From Desulfopila inferna (GTDB lineage Bacteria > Desulfobacterota > Desulfobulbia > Desulfobulbales > Desulfocapsaceae): DNA of 64,000 bases. Shown here piece by piece: positions 52,202 to 61,312 of the stretch. The position numbers were made by a program, and so were the translations under genes. The stretch's first letter is position 1. Each line of letters begins with the position of its first letter. The notes below the pieces were generated by a model that made no database searches, had not been told where the DNA came from, and was given only the letters and a program-made list of their open reading frames with translations. The stretch covers positions 682,001-746,000 of the forward strand of contig NZ_JAFFQE010000002.1 in NCBI RefSeq assembly GCF_016919005.1, read 5' to 3'.

Positions 52202-54021
52202 GAGATCACCTCCCCCAGTTCCTTTTCCACAACTGTAAAATATTTTTTCATTTCCTCGGTTGAGAGGTGCAGCCCACCGTAGGCATGTTCTTCCGTCGCC
52301 GCAAAGAGAAGAATAAGCGGCGAATCCGCAGGCAGCCTGCTCTGCAAATCATGCAGGGTTATGGCGGCAGGCGCCATTTTCCATGGCAGCGCCAGCTGCG
52401 CTTGAATGATGCGTCGGCAGCGGAGTACAAAAGCAGCTTCATCGCCGGCTTCAATGTCCTGCATCAGAGCCTGCAGTTCCGCAGAAAGATGTTTCCGCTG
52501 ACGCTTTTGGAGCAGCAGTTCACTGTTGCCGGCGCGGTGATTTCTCAGTAGGGTCACTGTCAATATCGAAAGCAGTAAAAGTGTGCAGAGGATCAGGATG
52601 GCAATAAACCAGCTGCGCTGATAAACAGGAATGATTTCCGTGACGAATGTCCCGGTTTCCAGGCGTAGCTGCACAGCCGGTGGACTTTCGCTCTGCTGTG
52701 GCGGGCTTGTCGCCAGCTCCGCTGGAGACAAGGCCGGGGCGGATGCATGGGCAGGGTCTACTTTTATGGTAAGCGGCAGCGCAGCCGTCGTTTTGGTTAC
52801 ATATGTTTGTTTTTCAGGATCGAAAAAACTGAAGCTCAGTGCTGGGATAGCTTTTATTTCAGCACGTTCGGCAACAATTGCCTGTTCGAAGATCTTTTTG
52901 CCCTGATAGCTGCTGCCGTCATTTTCAAAGCGTACGGTAGGAGAATAGGTTTTCCACTCACTGCCTGCCGGAAATTGCGGAGCGGAAACCCTGTCGAAAT
53001 TGCCTTTTCCCGAAATCGTCATAGTAAGGGTCACAGGATCCCCAATTCCGATAGTATCGGGAGCGGCCTTCAGGTCAAATTCGAATCTGCCCACCGCGCC
53101 GCTGAAACTTTCAGGTCTGCCCTGTTGTGGCAGAGGCAGGATGACCATGGGGTGCTTCGGACTGAGCAGATGAACCTCCTCTCTTTTTATGCTGCCGAAA
53201 AGATCGCCAAAAAAATCATCAGCTAAAGGGTCGTTGCCGAAAAAAGGCGACCTGCTGTTTTTTTGCGGCACCAGCAGAGTGGAATCGAGATTTACCTGGA
53301 AATCATATTGGCCCTCCTTGATCGGCGAAAGGGACGACCGCCAGGTAATGACGGAGTAAGTTCTGCCGTTATGGGCTTCGACTTTCTGTTCAGCTTCGCC
53401 CGAGGACGGGTTGAGCATGAAACCCTCGCCGTTGATCTCCGGTATTCTCTGGATTTCAGCGCGTATGCCCTGACGAAAATACGCTTTGATCTGAACCGGC
53501 AGAATTTCCCCGACATAAGCCTTCTCCGGCAAACCTTCGACAATGACAAAGACATTTTTGCTGGAATCATTTTCCTTCTCAGTGCTGACTGGATTCGGTT
53601 CATTTAAAGAGCTTCCTGATTTTACTTCAAAGGTGAGCGGTTCCGACAAAAGTATTTCATTTCCGGTCTTCACTTTAAAGGAAGGGATGGTGAAAGTTCC
53701 CGTTCGCAGGGCCTGTATTACGTAAATATAGGTGATTGAAGAGGTTATGGAACTATTTATCACCTGAGTGCTGGAGCGCTGCTCCCTTCTCTGAAAAATC
53801 AGGTTTTCAACCTCCGGCAGATCAATATCGGCCGAAGATGCGCCGGTGACGGTAATTGAAAGATAGGCTGGCGAATCGATTGAGAAGGCCAATGTATTAA
53901 GGGCAACAGTAAGATCAGGTGTATTCCGGGCCAGAACGGGATTGGGTCCTGACAGAAAAAATGGAATTAAAAACCCAAGAAAAACTATCCCGAGCCGAGA
54001 CATATCAAAAAATCTGCTCAT
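52198..54021 (-). CDS. batD: BatD-like oxygen-tolerance protein
   Basis: A 607-residue periplasmic protein of the BatD family. A signal peptide is followed by a series of beta-sandwich domains with the pattern VALNTLAFSIDSPAYLSITV and DLPEVENLIFQRREQ. One membrane segment near residue 470 (WFIAILILCTLLLLSILTV) precedes a cytoplasmic tail. BatD usually supports the membrane VWA proteins of the Bat operon. Its ATG overlaps the batB stop by one base. Confidence 0.9.
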   Translation of the reverse strand: MSRFFDMSRLGIVFLGFLIPFFLSGPNPVLARNTPDLTVALNTLAFSIDSPAYLSITVTGASSADIDLPEVENLIFQRREQRSSTQVINSSITSSITYIYVIQALRTGTFTIPSFKVKTGNEILLSEPLTFEVKSGSSLNEPNPVSTEKENDSSKNVFVIVEGLPEKAYVGEILPVQIKAYFRQGIRAEIQRIPEINGEGFMLNPSSGEAEQKVEAHNGRTYSVITWRSSLSPIKEGQYDFQVNLDSTLLVPQKNSRSPFFGNDPLADDFFGDLFGSIKREEVHLLSPKHPMVILPLPQQGRPESFSGAVGRFEFDLKAAPDTIGIGDPVTLTMTISGKGNFDRVSAPQFPAGSEWKTYSPTVRFENDGSSYQGKKIFEQAIVAERAEIKAIPALSFSFFDPEKQTYVTKTTAALPLTIKVDPAHASAPALSPAELATSPPQQSESPPAVQLRLETGTFVTEIIPVYQRSWFIAILILCTLLLLSILTVTLLRNHRAGNSELLLQKRQRKHLSAELQALMQDIEAGDEAAFVLRCRRIIQAQLALPWKMAPAAITLHDLQSRLPADSPLILLFAATEEHAYGGLHLSTEEMKKYFTVVEKELGEVIS

Positions 54022-55904
54022 TACCAGTTTCTCCCTTGGGTGTTGGATGGCTTATGATCCGTTTTGGGGATAAAATTGAGGGTGCCGTCTTCATTTTTCA
54101 TCTCCTCCAGCAACTGCCGGGCTTCCTCCTTGCTCATTTTTCCTTCCTGTCCCTGCCGCTGTTTCTCTCCGTCCTTCGAGCTCTCCGGCTGCGATTTTTT
54201 CTCCGTGTCTTCTTGCTCTTCCGGCTCAGTCGTCTCTTCCCGGCCTCCTCTTTCCTGCTCTTCCGGTTCAGCAGCGATCTCGCCGCTGTTTTCCCCTTCT
54301 TTATCCTGTTGCTCCGGGGGGGGCTCTTGTTCCGAGCTGTTCTGATTACCGTTTTCGCTGTCGGTGTCTTTTTCGCCCTGGTTTTTTTCTTCCTTATTCT
54401 GCTCCTGCTGCCGTTGTTGCAGCTCTTCCAGTTTTTTTTCTACAAAATCGTGATTGGCTGCCGCTTCCTTATTATCAGGCTGCAGCTGCAGGGAAGCCTC
54501 ATATGATGCCAAAGCGTTCTGCCAGTGTCCAATGGTTTTGCGGGGATCAGCCTGCAGGCTCTCTTCACCCTTTTTGAATTGGGCATTACCCCGGTTGTAG
54601 TAGGCTTTTTGCTGGAGAAGAAGATCGTCACTCTGAAGCGCCCTGTTGAAGGAAGTAATTGCTTCATCATGGAGATTGTTCTTATAGGCAGCGGTTCCGT
54701 AATTGTAGAGCAGGGCGGCATTGTCGGGATCATCTGCAAGGGCGTTGTCATAATATTCGGCTGCAGCCAGATAGTCTTCTTCCTGAAAAGCCTGTTCTCC
54801 AGGCGATGCCATGATGGCGGAAGGAGAGTGAAATATGGCTGCAGGCAGCAGGAATAGCATCATTATTGTTTTGCCACGCAGCTTTCTGGGGAGTTGAAAG
54901 GCCAACCCCTCTATCCGGCGGCTGACCATCAGGTATTCCACAAATAACAGGAGAAGGGCGATGCCCAGGAACCAGGGGAATCGTTCCACCGGCACCTTAT
55001 GCCGTTTCTCGGCAAGCTCTTCCTTGGGGATAAGAATAAGCTTCTCATTGTAAATCGTCTGAAGACCCTGCCCCCTGTTGCCCAGCGGCGCATAAAGGCC
55101 ATCGGTTTTTTGGGCGATGTCCCGCAAAGATTGCTCATCCAGCCTGGAGACGACAAACTGACCGGAATCATTCTTGACGAATTCCGGAGAGTCGCCTTTT
55201 TTCAAAGGGATGAGTTCTCCTTCGGGAGTGCCGACTCCGACGGTGAAAATGGTCAGGTCTCTTTCGGCGGCAGTGGAGGCGGCCGCTATGGCATCCCCCT
55301 GTAGATTTTCTCCATCGGTGACTATTATCAGGAGCTTATGGTTGGCATCGTTGCGCAGTACCGATTCCGCCTGCGTGATGGCAGCGGCCAGATTGGTTCC
55401 GGGATCGGGGATAAGCGTGGTGTCGACAGCCTGAAGCGATTGTTCGAAGGCATGGTAATCAACCGTTAAAGGGGACATGAGGTAGGCTGAGCCGGCAAAA
55501 GGCATCAGGCCGACCCTGTCGCCCTCGAGCCGGTTGACGAAGTCGAGGATTGCAAATTTTGAACGCTCCAGTCTATTGGGACGTATATCTTCAGCGAGCA
55601 TGCTGGCGGATGTGTCTATGGCAAAGAGAATATCGATACCCTTGCGCTTCACCTCTATCCAGTGATGACCGTACTGCGGACGGGCCAGTGCCATAAAACA
55701 GAAAAAAACAGTGCCCAGGAGCAGAAAAAGCCTGATCTTTCTTTTGTTCGAAGAGACATTGCGGGTCAGACCGGCCAGCAGGGTTTGGGCGGCAAAGACC
55801 TGCAGGGCCAGGTTGCGCTTTTTCTCCAGATGCAGATGAAGGAGATAGATGGCGCTGCAGCAGAGCAGCCCGGCAGCTATCCATTGAGGTTGAGCAAAAT
55901 TCAT
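54021..55904 (-). CDS. batB: BatB-BatC fusion (VWA domain plus TPR and acidic tail)
   Basis: A 627-residue protein. An N-terminal pair of membrane segments and a VWA domain with the MIDAS motif DTSASM (BatB part) are followed by another segment (about residue 320) and then TPR repeats (AAEYYDNALADDPDNAALLY; AITSFNRALQSDDLL) with a long Glu/Gln-rich tail (BatC part). BatB and BatC are separate genes in Bacteroides; here they are one chain. ATG 55904 follows AGGAG. Part of the moxR-bat operon. Confidence 0.9.
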   Translation of the reverse strand: MNFAQPQWIAAGLLCCSAIYLLHLHLEKKRNLALQVFAAQTLLAGLTRNVSSNKRKIRLFLLLGTVFFCFMALARPQYGHHWIEVKRKGIDILFAIDTSASMLAEDIRPNRLERSKFAILDFVNRLEGDRVGLMPFAGSAYLMSPLTVDYHAFEQSLQAVDTTLIPDPGTNLAAAITQAESVLRNDANHKLLIIVTDGENLQGDAIAAASTAAERDLTIFTVGVGTPEGELIPLKKGDSPEFVKNDSGQFVVSRLDEQSLRDIAQKTDGLYAPLGNRGQGLQTIYNEKLILIPKEELAEKRHKVPVERFPWFLGIALLLLFVEYLMVSRRIEGLAFQLPRKLRGKTIMMLFLLPAAIFHSPSAIMASPGEQAFQEEDYLAAAEYYDNALADDPDNAALLYNYGTAAYKNNLHDEAITSFNRALQSDDLLLQQKAYYNRGNAQFKKGEESLQADPRKTIGHWQNALASYEASLQLQPDNKEAAANHDFVEKKLEELQQRQQEQNKEEKNQGEKDTDSENGNQNSSEQEPPPEQQDKEGENSGEIAAEPEEQERGGREETTEPEEQEDTEKKSQPESSKDGEKQRQGQEGKMSKEEARQLLEEMKNEDGTLNFIPKTDHKPSNTQGRNW

Positions 55905-55976
55905 GACAACTCCTATCACGAATATTTCATAATATGCATATTTTTATTTCTTTCGTTTTTTTATGCAACGTTCGGG

Positions 55977-56963
55977 CTAAGGCAGACGGTTACGGTCGAC
56001 AGCGAAGGATGTGGCCAGAAGGACAAAGACCGCCGCCAGCAAATAGGGAAAGAGCTCCCGATAATTTTCAAATTTTTTTATGGTTCGGATGGTTGTCTCC
56101 ATGGAATTGATCTCGGCATATATTTCTTCAAGCGAGTTTGTATCGGTTGCGCGAAAATAGAGTGCCCCTGTCTTGTCGGCAACTTTGCGCAGGGTCTCCT
56201 CGTCTATATCAACCTGGGCTTTGACCAGACGCCGTTTGCCTCCCTGCATGACCGGGTAGGGGGCCAGGCCGCGGGTTCCGGCGCCGATGGTATATACCTT
56301 TATCTGCATGGCCTGCGCCGCTTCGGCGGCGATCAGCGGCGGCACCCTGCCGCTGGTGTTGACGCCGTCGGTGAGCAGAATGACAATGCGGGATGTAGCT
56401 TCCTGATCCCGCAGCCTGTTCACCGATGTACCGATGGCCGAACCGATGGCGGTGCCGTCCTCGATCATACCTATATGCAGGGAATCGAGTCGTTTGAGCA
56501 GCCAGTCATGGTCGAGAGTGAGCGGGCTGACCAGATAGGGTTTACCGGCGAAAGCCACCAGGCCGATGCGGTCATTTGGGCGGTCTTCAATGAATTTCGC
56601 CACAACATCCTTCACCGCATCGAGCCGGTTTACCGAGCGGCCCCGCAGGGTAAAATCCATGGCTTCCATGGATCCTGAAACATCGACGGCAAGAAGAATA
56701 TCTATTCCACTGGCGTGAATTTCCGTGGTTGTATTGCCCTGCTGCGGCCTGGCGAGGGCCGCAATTAAAAAGGCCATGGCAAGTAATTTGAAGGTCAGGG
56801 CTACATTCCCGGCATTCATTTTACGGCCCAGGGCAAGGGTTCTCGCCACGGTGGTCGAGGAAAACAATAGCGCCGGGGCGGCGCCTCTTTTACCCTTGAG
56901 AATCAGCAGCAGCGGTAAAAGAGCGAGCAGCCAGAGAAGCTGGGGATAGACAAATCGCATCAT
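55977..56963 (-). CDS. batA: BatA-like VWA membrane protein
   Basis: A 328-residue protein with two N-terminal membrane segments, a VWA domain with MIDAS motif DVSGSM followed by ALARPQQGN upstream and LLTDGVNTSG, and one C-terminal membrane segment. Typical BatA. ATG 56963 overlaps the DUF4381 gene stop by four bases. Confidence 0.92.
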   Translation of the reverse strand: MMRFVYPQLLWLLALLPLLLILKGKRGAAPALLFSSTTVARTLALGRKMNAGNVALTFKLLAMAFLIAALARPQQGNTTTEIHASGIDILLAVDVSGSMEAMDFTLRGRSVNRLDAVKDVVAKFIEDRPNDRIGLVAFAGKPYLVSPLTLDHDWLLKRLDSLHIGMIEDGTAIGSAIGTSVNRLRDQEATSRIVILLTDGVNTSGRVPPLIAAEAAQAMQIKVYTIGAGTRGLAPYPVMQGGKRRLVKAQVDIDEETLRKVADKTGALYFRATDTNSLEEIYAEINSMETTIRTIKKFENYRELFPYLLAAVFVLLATSFAVDRNRLP

Positions 56964-57589
56964 TTCTCCTCCGTGATGGTATCCTCGATGAAAAGCCGGA
57001 TACTCTTCTCCATCTCTTCCATCTGTTCCCTGTCTGTCGTTTTGCAGGCATATTTGGCCAGATCACATTGGTTGAGACAATGGGCCAGAAACTTCTCAAA
57101 AGGCAGTAACAAAGCGGGCTTACTCTCCTGTTCAGTTTGAATCGATAAGAGAAATTCGGAGGTCGTCTGCCGGGTGGAACGAATGGAGAATCTTTTCTCG
57201 ATATAGCCTCGCAATATTTCCGAGATCCTCTGTGCATAGAGCAGCGACTGACCCCTCTCAAGATAGGCGCGGGCTGAAGCAAGTTCGGCCAGGGCTGCCT
57301 GATGTGGAGCAACAACTGTCTCAGGCTTCTTTTTCTTTCGTCGTTTCAGGAAAAAAACAGCAAGGGCAATGACGGCGGCGGCAGCGACAGCGGCGGCAAT
57401 ATAGAGCGGCCAGTTGACAGGGTCCGGCAGCAAAACAGGTCCATAAATATCGTAGAGGTCCTGGTTTTCGGCAGCGGCTGGAGGTGTGTTGGAATGCTGC
57501 AGCATCAGATCGTTTTGGCTGATCGCCGAGACAGGAAGACATATCACCATCATCAAGCTGTGGTGAAAAATCCGAGCAAGCACTTTCAT
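56960..57589 (-). CDS. DUF4381-type small membrane protein of the Bat operon
   Basis: A 209-residue protein: an N-terminal signal-like segment, a short periplasmic part (YDIYGPVLLPDPVNWPLYIA), a membrane segment (about residues 62-82) and a cytoplasmic helical region (EILRGYIEKRFSIRSTRQTTSEFL). This layout and position fit DUF4381 proteins found between DUF58 and batA. Overlaps both neighbours by four bases. Confidence 0.85.
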   Translation of the reverse strand: MKVLARIFHHSLMMVICLPVSAISQNDLMLQHSNTPPAAAENQDLYDIYGPVLLPDPVNWPLYIAAAVAAAAVIALAVFFLKRRKKKKPETVVAPHQAALAELASARAYLERGQSLLYAQRISEILRGYIEKRFSIRSTRQTTSEFLLSIQTEQESKPALLLPFEKFLAHCLNQCDLAKYACKTTDREQMEEMEKSIRLFIEDTITEEK

Positions 57590-58500
57590 CGACGCATCCT
57601 CCTCCGGCGTGCTCCGAAAAAGCCCAACAGCGGCGGCAGGTAGGATACTGCAGTGGAAAGATCGAGCAGGTCAACACCGGCCGAACGAATGGTGTGGTGT
57701 ATCTTGCGCCGGTTTTCTTCGGCGATTTCGCGATAGCCGCGGCGTACTGCCGGATCGGAGGTATTGAGCTCCACCTGATGTCCGCTTTCCGCATCTTCCA
57801 GAGTGATCCTGCCGATGTCGGGCAACTCAGTTTCTCTGGGGTCTGAAACCATAAGGCTGATAAGGTCGTGCCGTTTACTGCCGATCCTCAGAGTGTGCGA
57901 GAGCCGGGCCAGAGTACCATCAAAGTCCTCACCAAGGCAAAAGTCGGAGATCAGGAAGGCCACGCATTTCCGCTTGATCACCCTGTTGACGAAATCGAGG
58001 GGGACGCGGAGGTCCGTCTCTTTTCGTTCCGGCGTAAAAAAGAGAATTTCCCTGATAACCCGGAGAATATGGGTGCGGCCCTTCTGCGGCGGGATATAGA
58101 GTTCGATAAAGTCGGTGAACAGAATAAGCCCGACTTTGTCGTTGTTGCGTACAGCGGAGAAGGCCAGCACCGAGCCGAGCTCCGCCATCATCTCCCTCTT
58201 GGACAAGGCGGATGAGCCGAATTCGCCGGAGGCGCTGATGTCGATCAGCAGCATGATCGTGAGTTCACGCTCCTCCACGAATTTCTTGATATGGGCGACA
58301 CCTGTCCGGGCCGTCACATTCCAGTCGATGGTGCGGATATCGTCCCCCGGCACATATTCCCTGACTTCGTCGAAATTCATGCCCCGGCCCTTGAAGACGG
58401 AGTGGTAGCTTCCGGCGAGACTGTCATTGACCAGACGATTGGTGCGTACTTCTATCTGTCTGACCTTCTTCAGGATCTCTTTGGTGAATCCGTTTTCCAT
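57586..58500 (-). CDS. DUF58 domain protein (VWA-like)
   Basis: A 304-residue protein. Marks: SVFKGRGMNFDEVREYVPGD and IRTIDWNVTARTG (the DUF58 signature), then a VWA-like fold with LLIDISASGEFGS. ATG 58500, four bases after the moxR stop, is chosen over a longer open frame that only runs through moxR. It works with the MoxR ATPase in this operon type. Confidence 0.92.
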   Translation of the reverse strand: MENGFTKEILKKVRQIEVRTNRLVNDSLAGSYHSVFKGRGMNFDEVREYVPGDDIRTIDWNVTARTGVAHIKKFVEERELTIMLLIDISASGEFGSSALSKREMMAELGSVLAFSAVRNNDKVGLILFTDFIELYIPPQKGRTHILRVIREILFFTPERKETDLRVPLDFVNRVIKRKCVAFLISDFCLGEDFDGTLARLSHTLRIGSKRHDLISLMVSDPRETELPDIGRITLEDAESGHQVELNTSDPAVRRGYREIAEENRRKIHHTIRSAGVDLLDLSTAVSYLPPLLGFFGARRRRMRR

Positions 58501-58504
58501 CTGA

Positions 58505-59578
58505 TCAGGGGACAGGTATTGAATCGAGAATTTTGCGGATGATATCCTCGCTGCTGATATCTTCGGCCTCGGCTTCGTAGCTGATCCGGATACGATGCCG
58601 CAAAACATCACAGGCAGCGGATTTAACGTCATCCGGCGTGACGAAACCGCGTCCTGCCAGATAGGCAAGCGCCCTGGCAACAGCCTTGAGGTTAATGGTG
58701 GCTCTGGGACTCGCTCCGGTTTCGATGTATTCATGCAGATCGAGCTTGAAGGCGCGCGGATCCCGCGTGGCGCAAACCAGTGAGATGATATAATCCTTTA
58801 TCTTATCATCTATATAGATGGTGTCGACAATCTTTCGTGCTGCGAGTATATCTTCGGGGGATATGACCGGGCTGACCTTGACGGTCCTGTCCGTCCGCTC
58901 CACTTCATCGAGGATGCGCCTCTCTTCCGCCATTGAGGGATATCCGACAATGGTCTTCAGCATGAAGCGGTCCATCTGGGCCTCCGGCAGGGGATAGGTG
59001 CCTTCCTGTTCTATGGGATTCTGGGTGGCCAGAACCAGAAAAAGCTCGGGAAGCTGAAAGGTCTGATCGCCAATGGTAACCTGTTTCTCCTGCATGGCCT
59101 CAAGGAGGGCAGACTGCACCTTGGCCGGTGCTCTGTTGATTTCGTCGGCCAGGATGATCGAGGCGAAAATCGGGCCTTTTTTGATCTCAAAAGCTGTGTC
59201 TCTGGGGTTATATATCTCGGTGCCGATGATATCCGCCGGCAGCATATCCGGGGTAAATTGGATTCGCCTGAAGTCCGAGTGGATCGTCATCGCCAGAGTT
59301 TTCACGGAGAGTGTTTTGGCCAGTCCCGGCAATCCCTCCAGGAGGACATGGCCGCCGGTGAGCAGGCCCACCAACAAACGCTCGACAAGATCACTCTGGC
59401 CGATAACCGCTTTTGCCATCTGCCGCCGAAAGGGATCCAGCCAGACTGCGCTGGCCCTGACTGCTTCATTTATCTTGGCAATGGAGCCGTAGACGTCCTG
59501 ATGAGATTGTTTCCCGTCAAAATTTTCCGGCTGTGGCGGGTATGCAGCCACAGCCTGCTCGTTATTATTTTTCCACAT
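58505..59578 (-). CDS. moxR: MoxR-family AAA+ ATPase
   Basis: A 357-residue ATPase. Walker A GLPGLAKT, Walker B IILADEINRAPAK, sensor region LVLATQNPIEQEGTYPLPEA and the helical lid TGASPRATINL are typical of MoxR. First gene of the seven-gene Bat operon, whose members help remodel or insert cofactors into VWA-domain envelope complexes and confer stress or oxygen tolerance in some species. Confidence 0.95.
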   Translation of the reverse strand: MWKNNNEQAVAAYPPQPENFDGKQSHQDVYGSIAKINEAVRASAVWLDPFRRQMAKAVIGQSDLVERLLVGLLTGGHVLLEGLPGLAKTLSVKTLAMTIHSDFRRIQFTPDMLPADIIGTEIYNPRDTAFEIKKGPIFASIILADEINRAPAKVQSALLEAMQEKQVTIGDQTFQLPELFLVLATQNPIEQEGTYPLPEAQMDRFMLKTIVGYPSMAEERRILDEVERTDRTVKVSPVISPEDILAARKIVDTIYIDDKIKDYIISLVCATRDPRAFKLDLHEYIETGASPRATINLKAVARALAYLAGRGFVTPDDVKSAACDVLRHRIRISYEAEAEDISSEDIIRKILDSIPVP

Positions 59579-59662
59579 ATCTTCTCCTTATAGGACATGA
59601 TCAGTCTATCCTTTTGAATTCTGCTACTATACCAGCTCAACATTACCATAACCTTTCATAAG

Positions 59663-59680
59663 CATTACATTGCTGTAATG
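59663..59680. promoter_or_regulatory. Dyad CATTACATTGCTGTAATG
   Basis: Perfect 7-base arms (CATTACA/TGTAATG) around TTGC, in the 217-base gap between the divergent moxR and dehydrogenase-like genes. Possible operator for either. Confidence 0.4.
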
Positions 59681-59795
59681 AGCCTGAAAATATTCGATGA
59701 GGGCGACGCCATCTTCCATGACAAGTAGATAGGCAACACTTATTGTAGAGATATCCTTCATTCAGAAAAATACAAAATCCACCCAGGAGTCAGAT

Positions 59796-61013
59796 ATGAA
59801 AAAAATTATCGTGCTGATCTGCTGTATTTTCTTCGGTTCGGTTGACGTGCTCTATTCTCTGCCTCTGCAGAGCCGGAATATAACCGTCAACGGCTATTCC
59901 AGCGAACTGCAGGTTCCACTGGGCATGACCGTCGAGTATGTGGCCAATATTGGTCGTCCGCGAGCTATTGCCCTGGGACCTGACGGAGAGATGCTCATCG
60001 GCTCCCGAGGGGCCACCATCTATCGTATTCCATATCCCTATAGTGAGGCGGAAATTTTAGTGACCCTCCAGGGCTATATTCATAGTGCGGCCTATAAAGA
60101 GGGAAGAATTTATGCTGCGGAAACAGGAGCCGTGCTGGCGGCAGATTATCAAGGAGCATCGACTAGTCTGACCGCAGCGGATTTTATAGAAGTAACTTCA
60201 CTTCCCTCGGCGACCGGTGGGCATTCGAGCAGGACTATCATTGCCGGGCCCGATGACCGTCTCTATGTGGGGCTTGGCATCAGCGGCAACTGCTCAGATG
60301 AGTATCTCGATAACAGTTATCCTTTTGAAACAAGAAGAGGCGGAGTTTTTGTCCTTGATGCGCATGATAATCTTCAACGCTTTTCTTCCGGCCTGCGTAA
60401 TCCCATAGGTTTGGCCTTCCACCCGCAGACCGATGAGTTGTATGCGACCAATGCCGGGCCGGATCACCTGGGATATGACATGCCGCCGGAGATATTTTCT
60501 CCGCTCGCCCCCGATTCCTTTCATGGAATGCCCTGGTTCTACTATTATGACGGGAGCTTCCGGGAGGCAGGCTGTGCGGCAAGTACGCCTCCGCGGCCGG
60601 CTTCGCAGGCCACTGCTCCGGCTGCCCTGTTTCCGCCGCGTTCGACCCCGATGGGATTGGCTTTCCTGCAGGAATCCAGCCTGGGGAGAGAGTATGACGG
60701 CAGTGCGGTTGTGGCCGTTCATGGTTCCTGGGCTACTTCTCCGGGTGGCGAGCCGGAGTCGCGCAGACCCCCTCAGCTTTCTCTGGTGGTTTTTGAAAAC
60801 GGCGACGCTGTCCGAGTTGAAGATCTTGTGACCGGCTTTCAGCGCAGTGACGGCAGCAGATTTGCCAGACCAGCCGGTGTTGCTGTCGGTGAGGACGGCC
60901 ACATCTATTTCACCAGTGATGGAGGAGAGGTTAATGGTCTCTTCAGGCTTGTTCCTGAGAATTCGGGCCGTTCGATTTCTTCTATTTACGGTCTTCTGCT
61001 GGATAATCAATGA
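59796..61013 (+). CDS. Periplasmic sorbosone/glucose dehydrogenase-like beta-propeller
   Basis: A 405-residue secreted protein: a signal peptide (MKKIIVLICCIFFGSVDVLY) and a beta-propeller of the GSDH (L-sorbosone dehydrogenase) type. Repeating blades are seen as RPRAIALGPDGEMLIGSRG, RNPIGLAFHPQTDELYATN and RPAGVAVGEDGHIYFTSDGG. Some members bind PQQ, but I cannot confirm the cofactor residues or see PQQ synthesis genes here. Expressed away from the Bat operon. Confidence 0.82.
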   Translation: MKKIIVLICCIFFGSVDVLYSLPLQSRNITVNGYSSELQVPLGMTVEYVANIGRPRAIALGPDGEMLIGSRGATIYRIPYPYSEAEILVTLQGYIHSAAYKEGRIYAAETGAVLAADYQGASTSLTAADFIEVTSLPSATGGHSSRTIIAGPDDRLYVGLGISGNCSDEYLDNSYPFETRRGGVFVLDAHDNLQRFSSGLRNPIGLAFHPQTDELYATNAGPDHLGYDMPPEIFSPLAPDSFHGMPWFYYYDGSFREAGCAASTPPRPASQATAPAALFPPRSTPMGLAFLQESSLGREYDGSAVVAVHGSWATSPGGEPESRRPPQLSLVVFENGDAVRVEDLVTGFQRSDGSRFARPAGVAVGEDGHIYFTSDGGEVNGLFRLVPENSGRSISSIYGLLLDNQ

Positions 61014-61113
61014 GGATATTGCCAAGTCGCCTCGAAAAACGGGCAATTAGGACGCCGTTAATGGGGTAACTCCAAAGTTTGATAAATTGTATTTGGTCAG
61101 GTGTCGTAGGTGT

Positions 61114-61186
61114 GATAAGATACAGAGATTACTAGTCTAGCTCGGATATTTCAGAAGTCATGAAATGTCGGGCTAGCTGTCTTATC
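61114..61186 (+). other. Stable stem-loop in the intergenic region
   Basis: Outer arms GATAAGA (61114-61120) and TCTTATC (61180-61186) enclose a longer stem: CTAGCTCGGATATTTCA (from 61137) pairs, with one G-U and a small bulge, with TGAAATGTCGGGCTAG (to 61176). There is no T-run, so it may be a regulatory RNA structure or an old repeat rather than a terminator. Confidence 0.45.
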
Positions 61187-61312
61187 CTGGTGGTGGGCAT
61201 GGCCAAAAGTTTTTATCCGGAATAAATAGATTCGCGCCGAAACCATAATTCCCACGGTGTGAGAAAAAGTGTTTAAATTAAATTAAGTTATGAGAAATCT
61301 GAGGTTTCAGGC

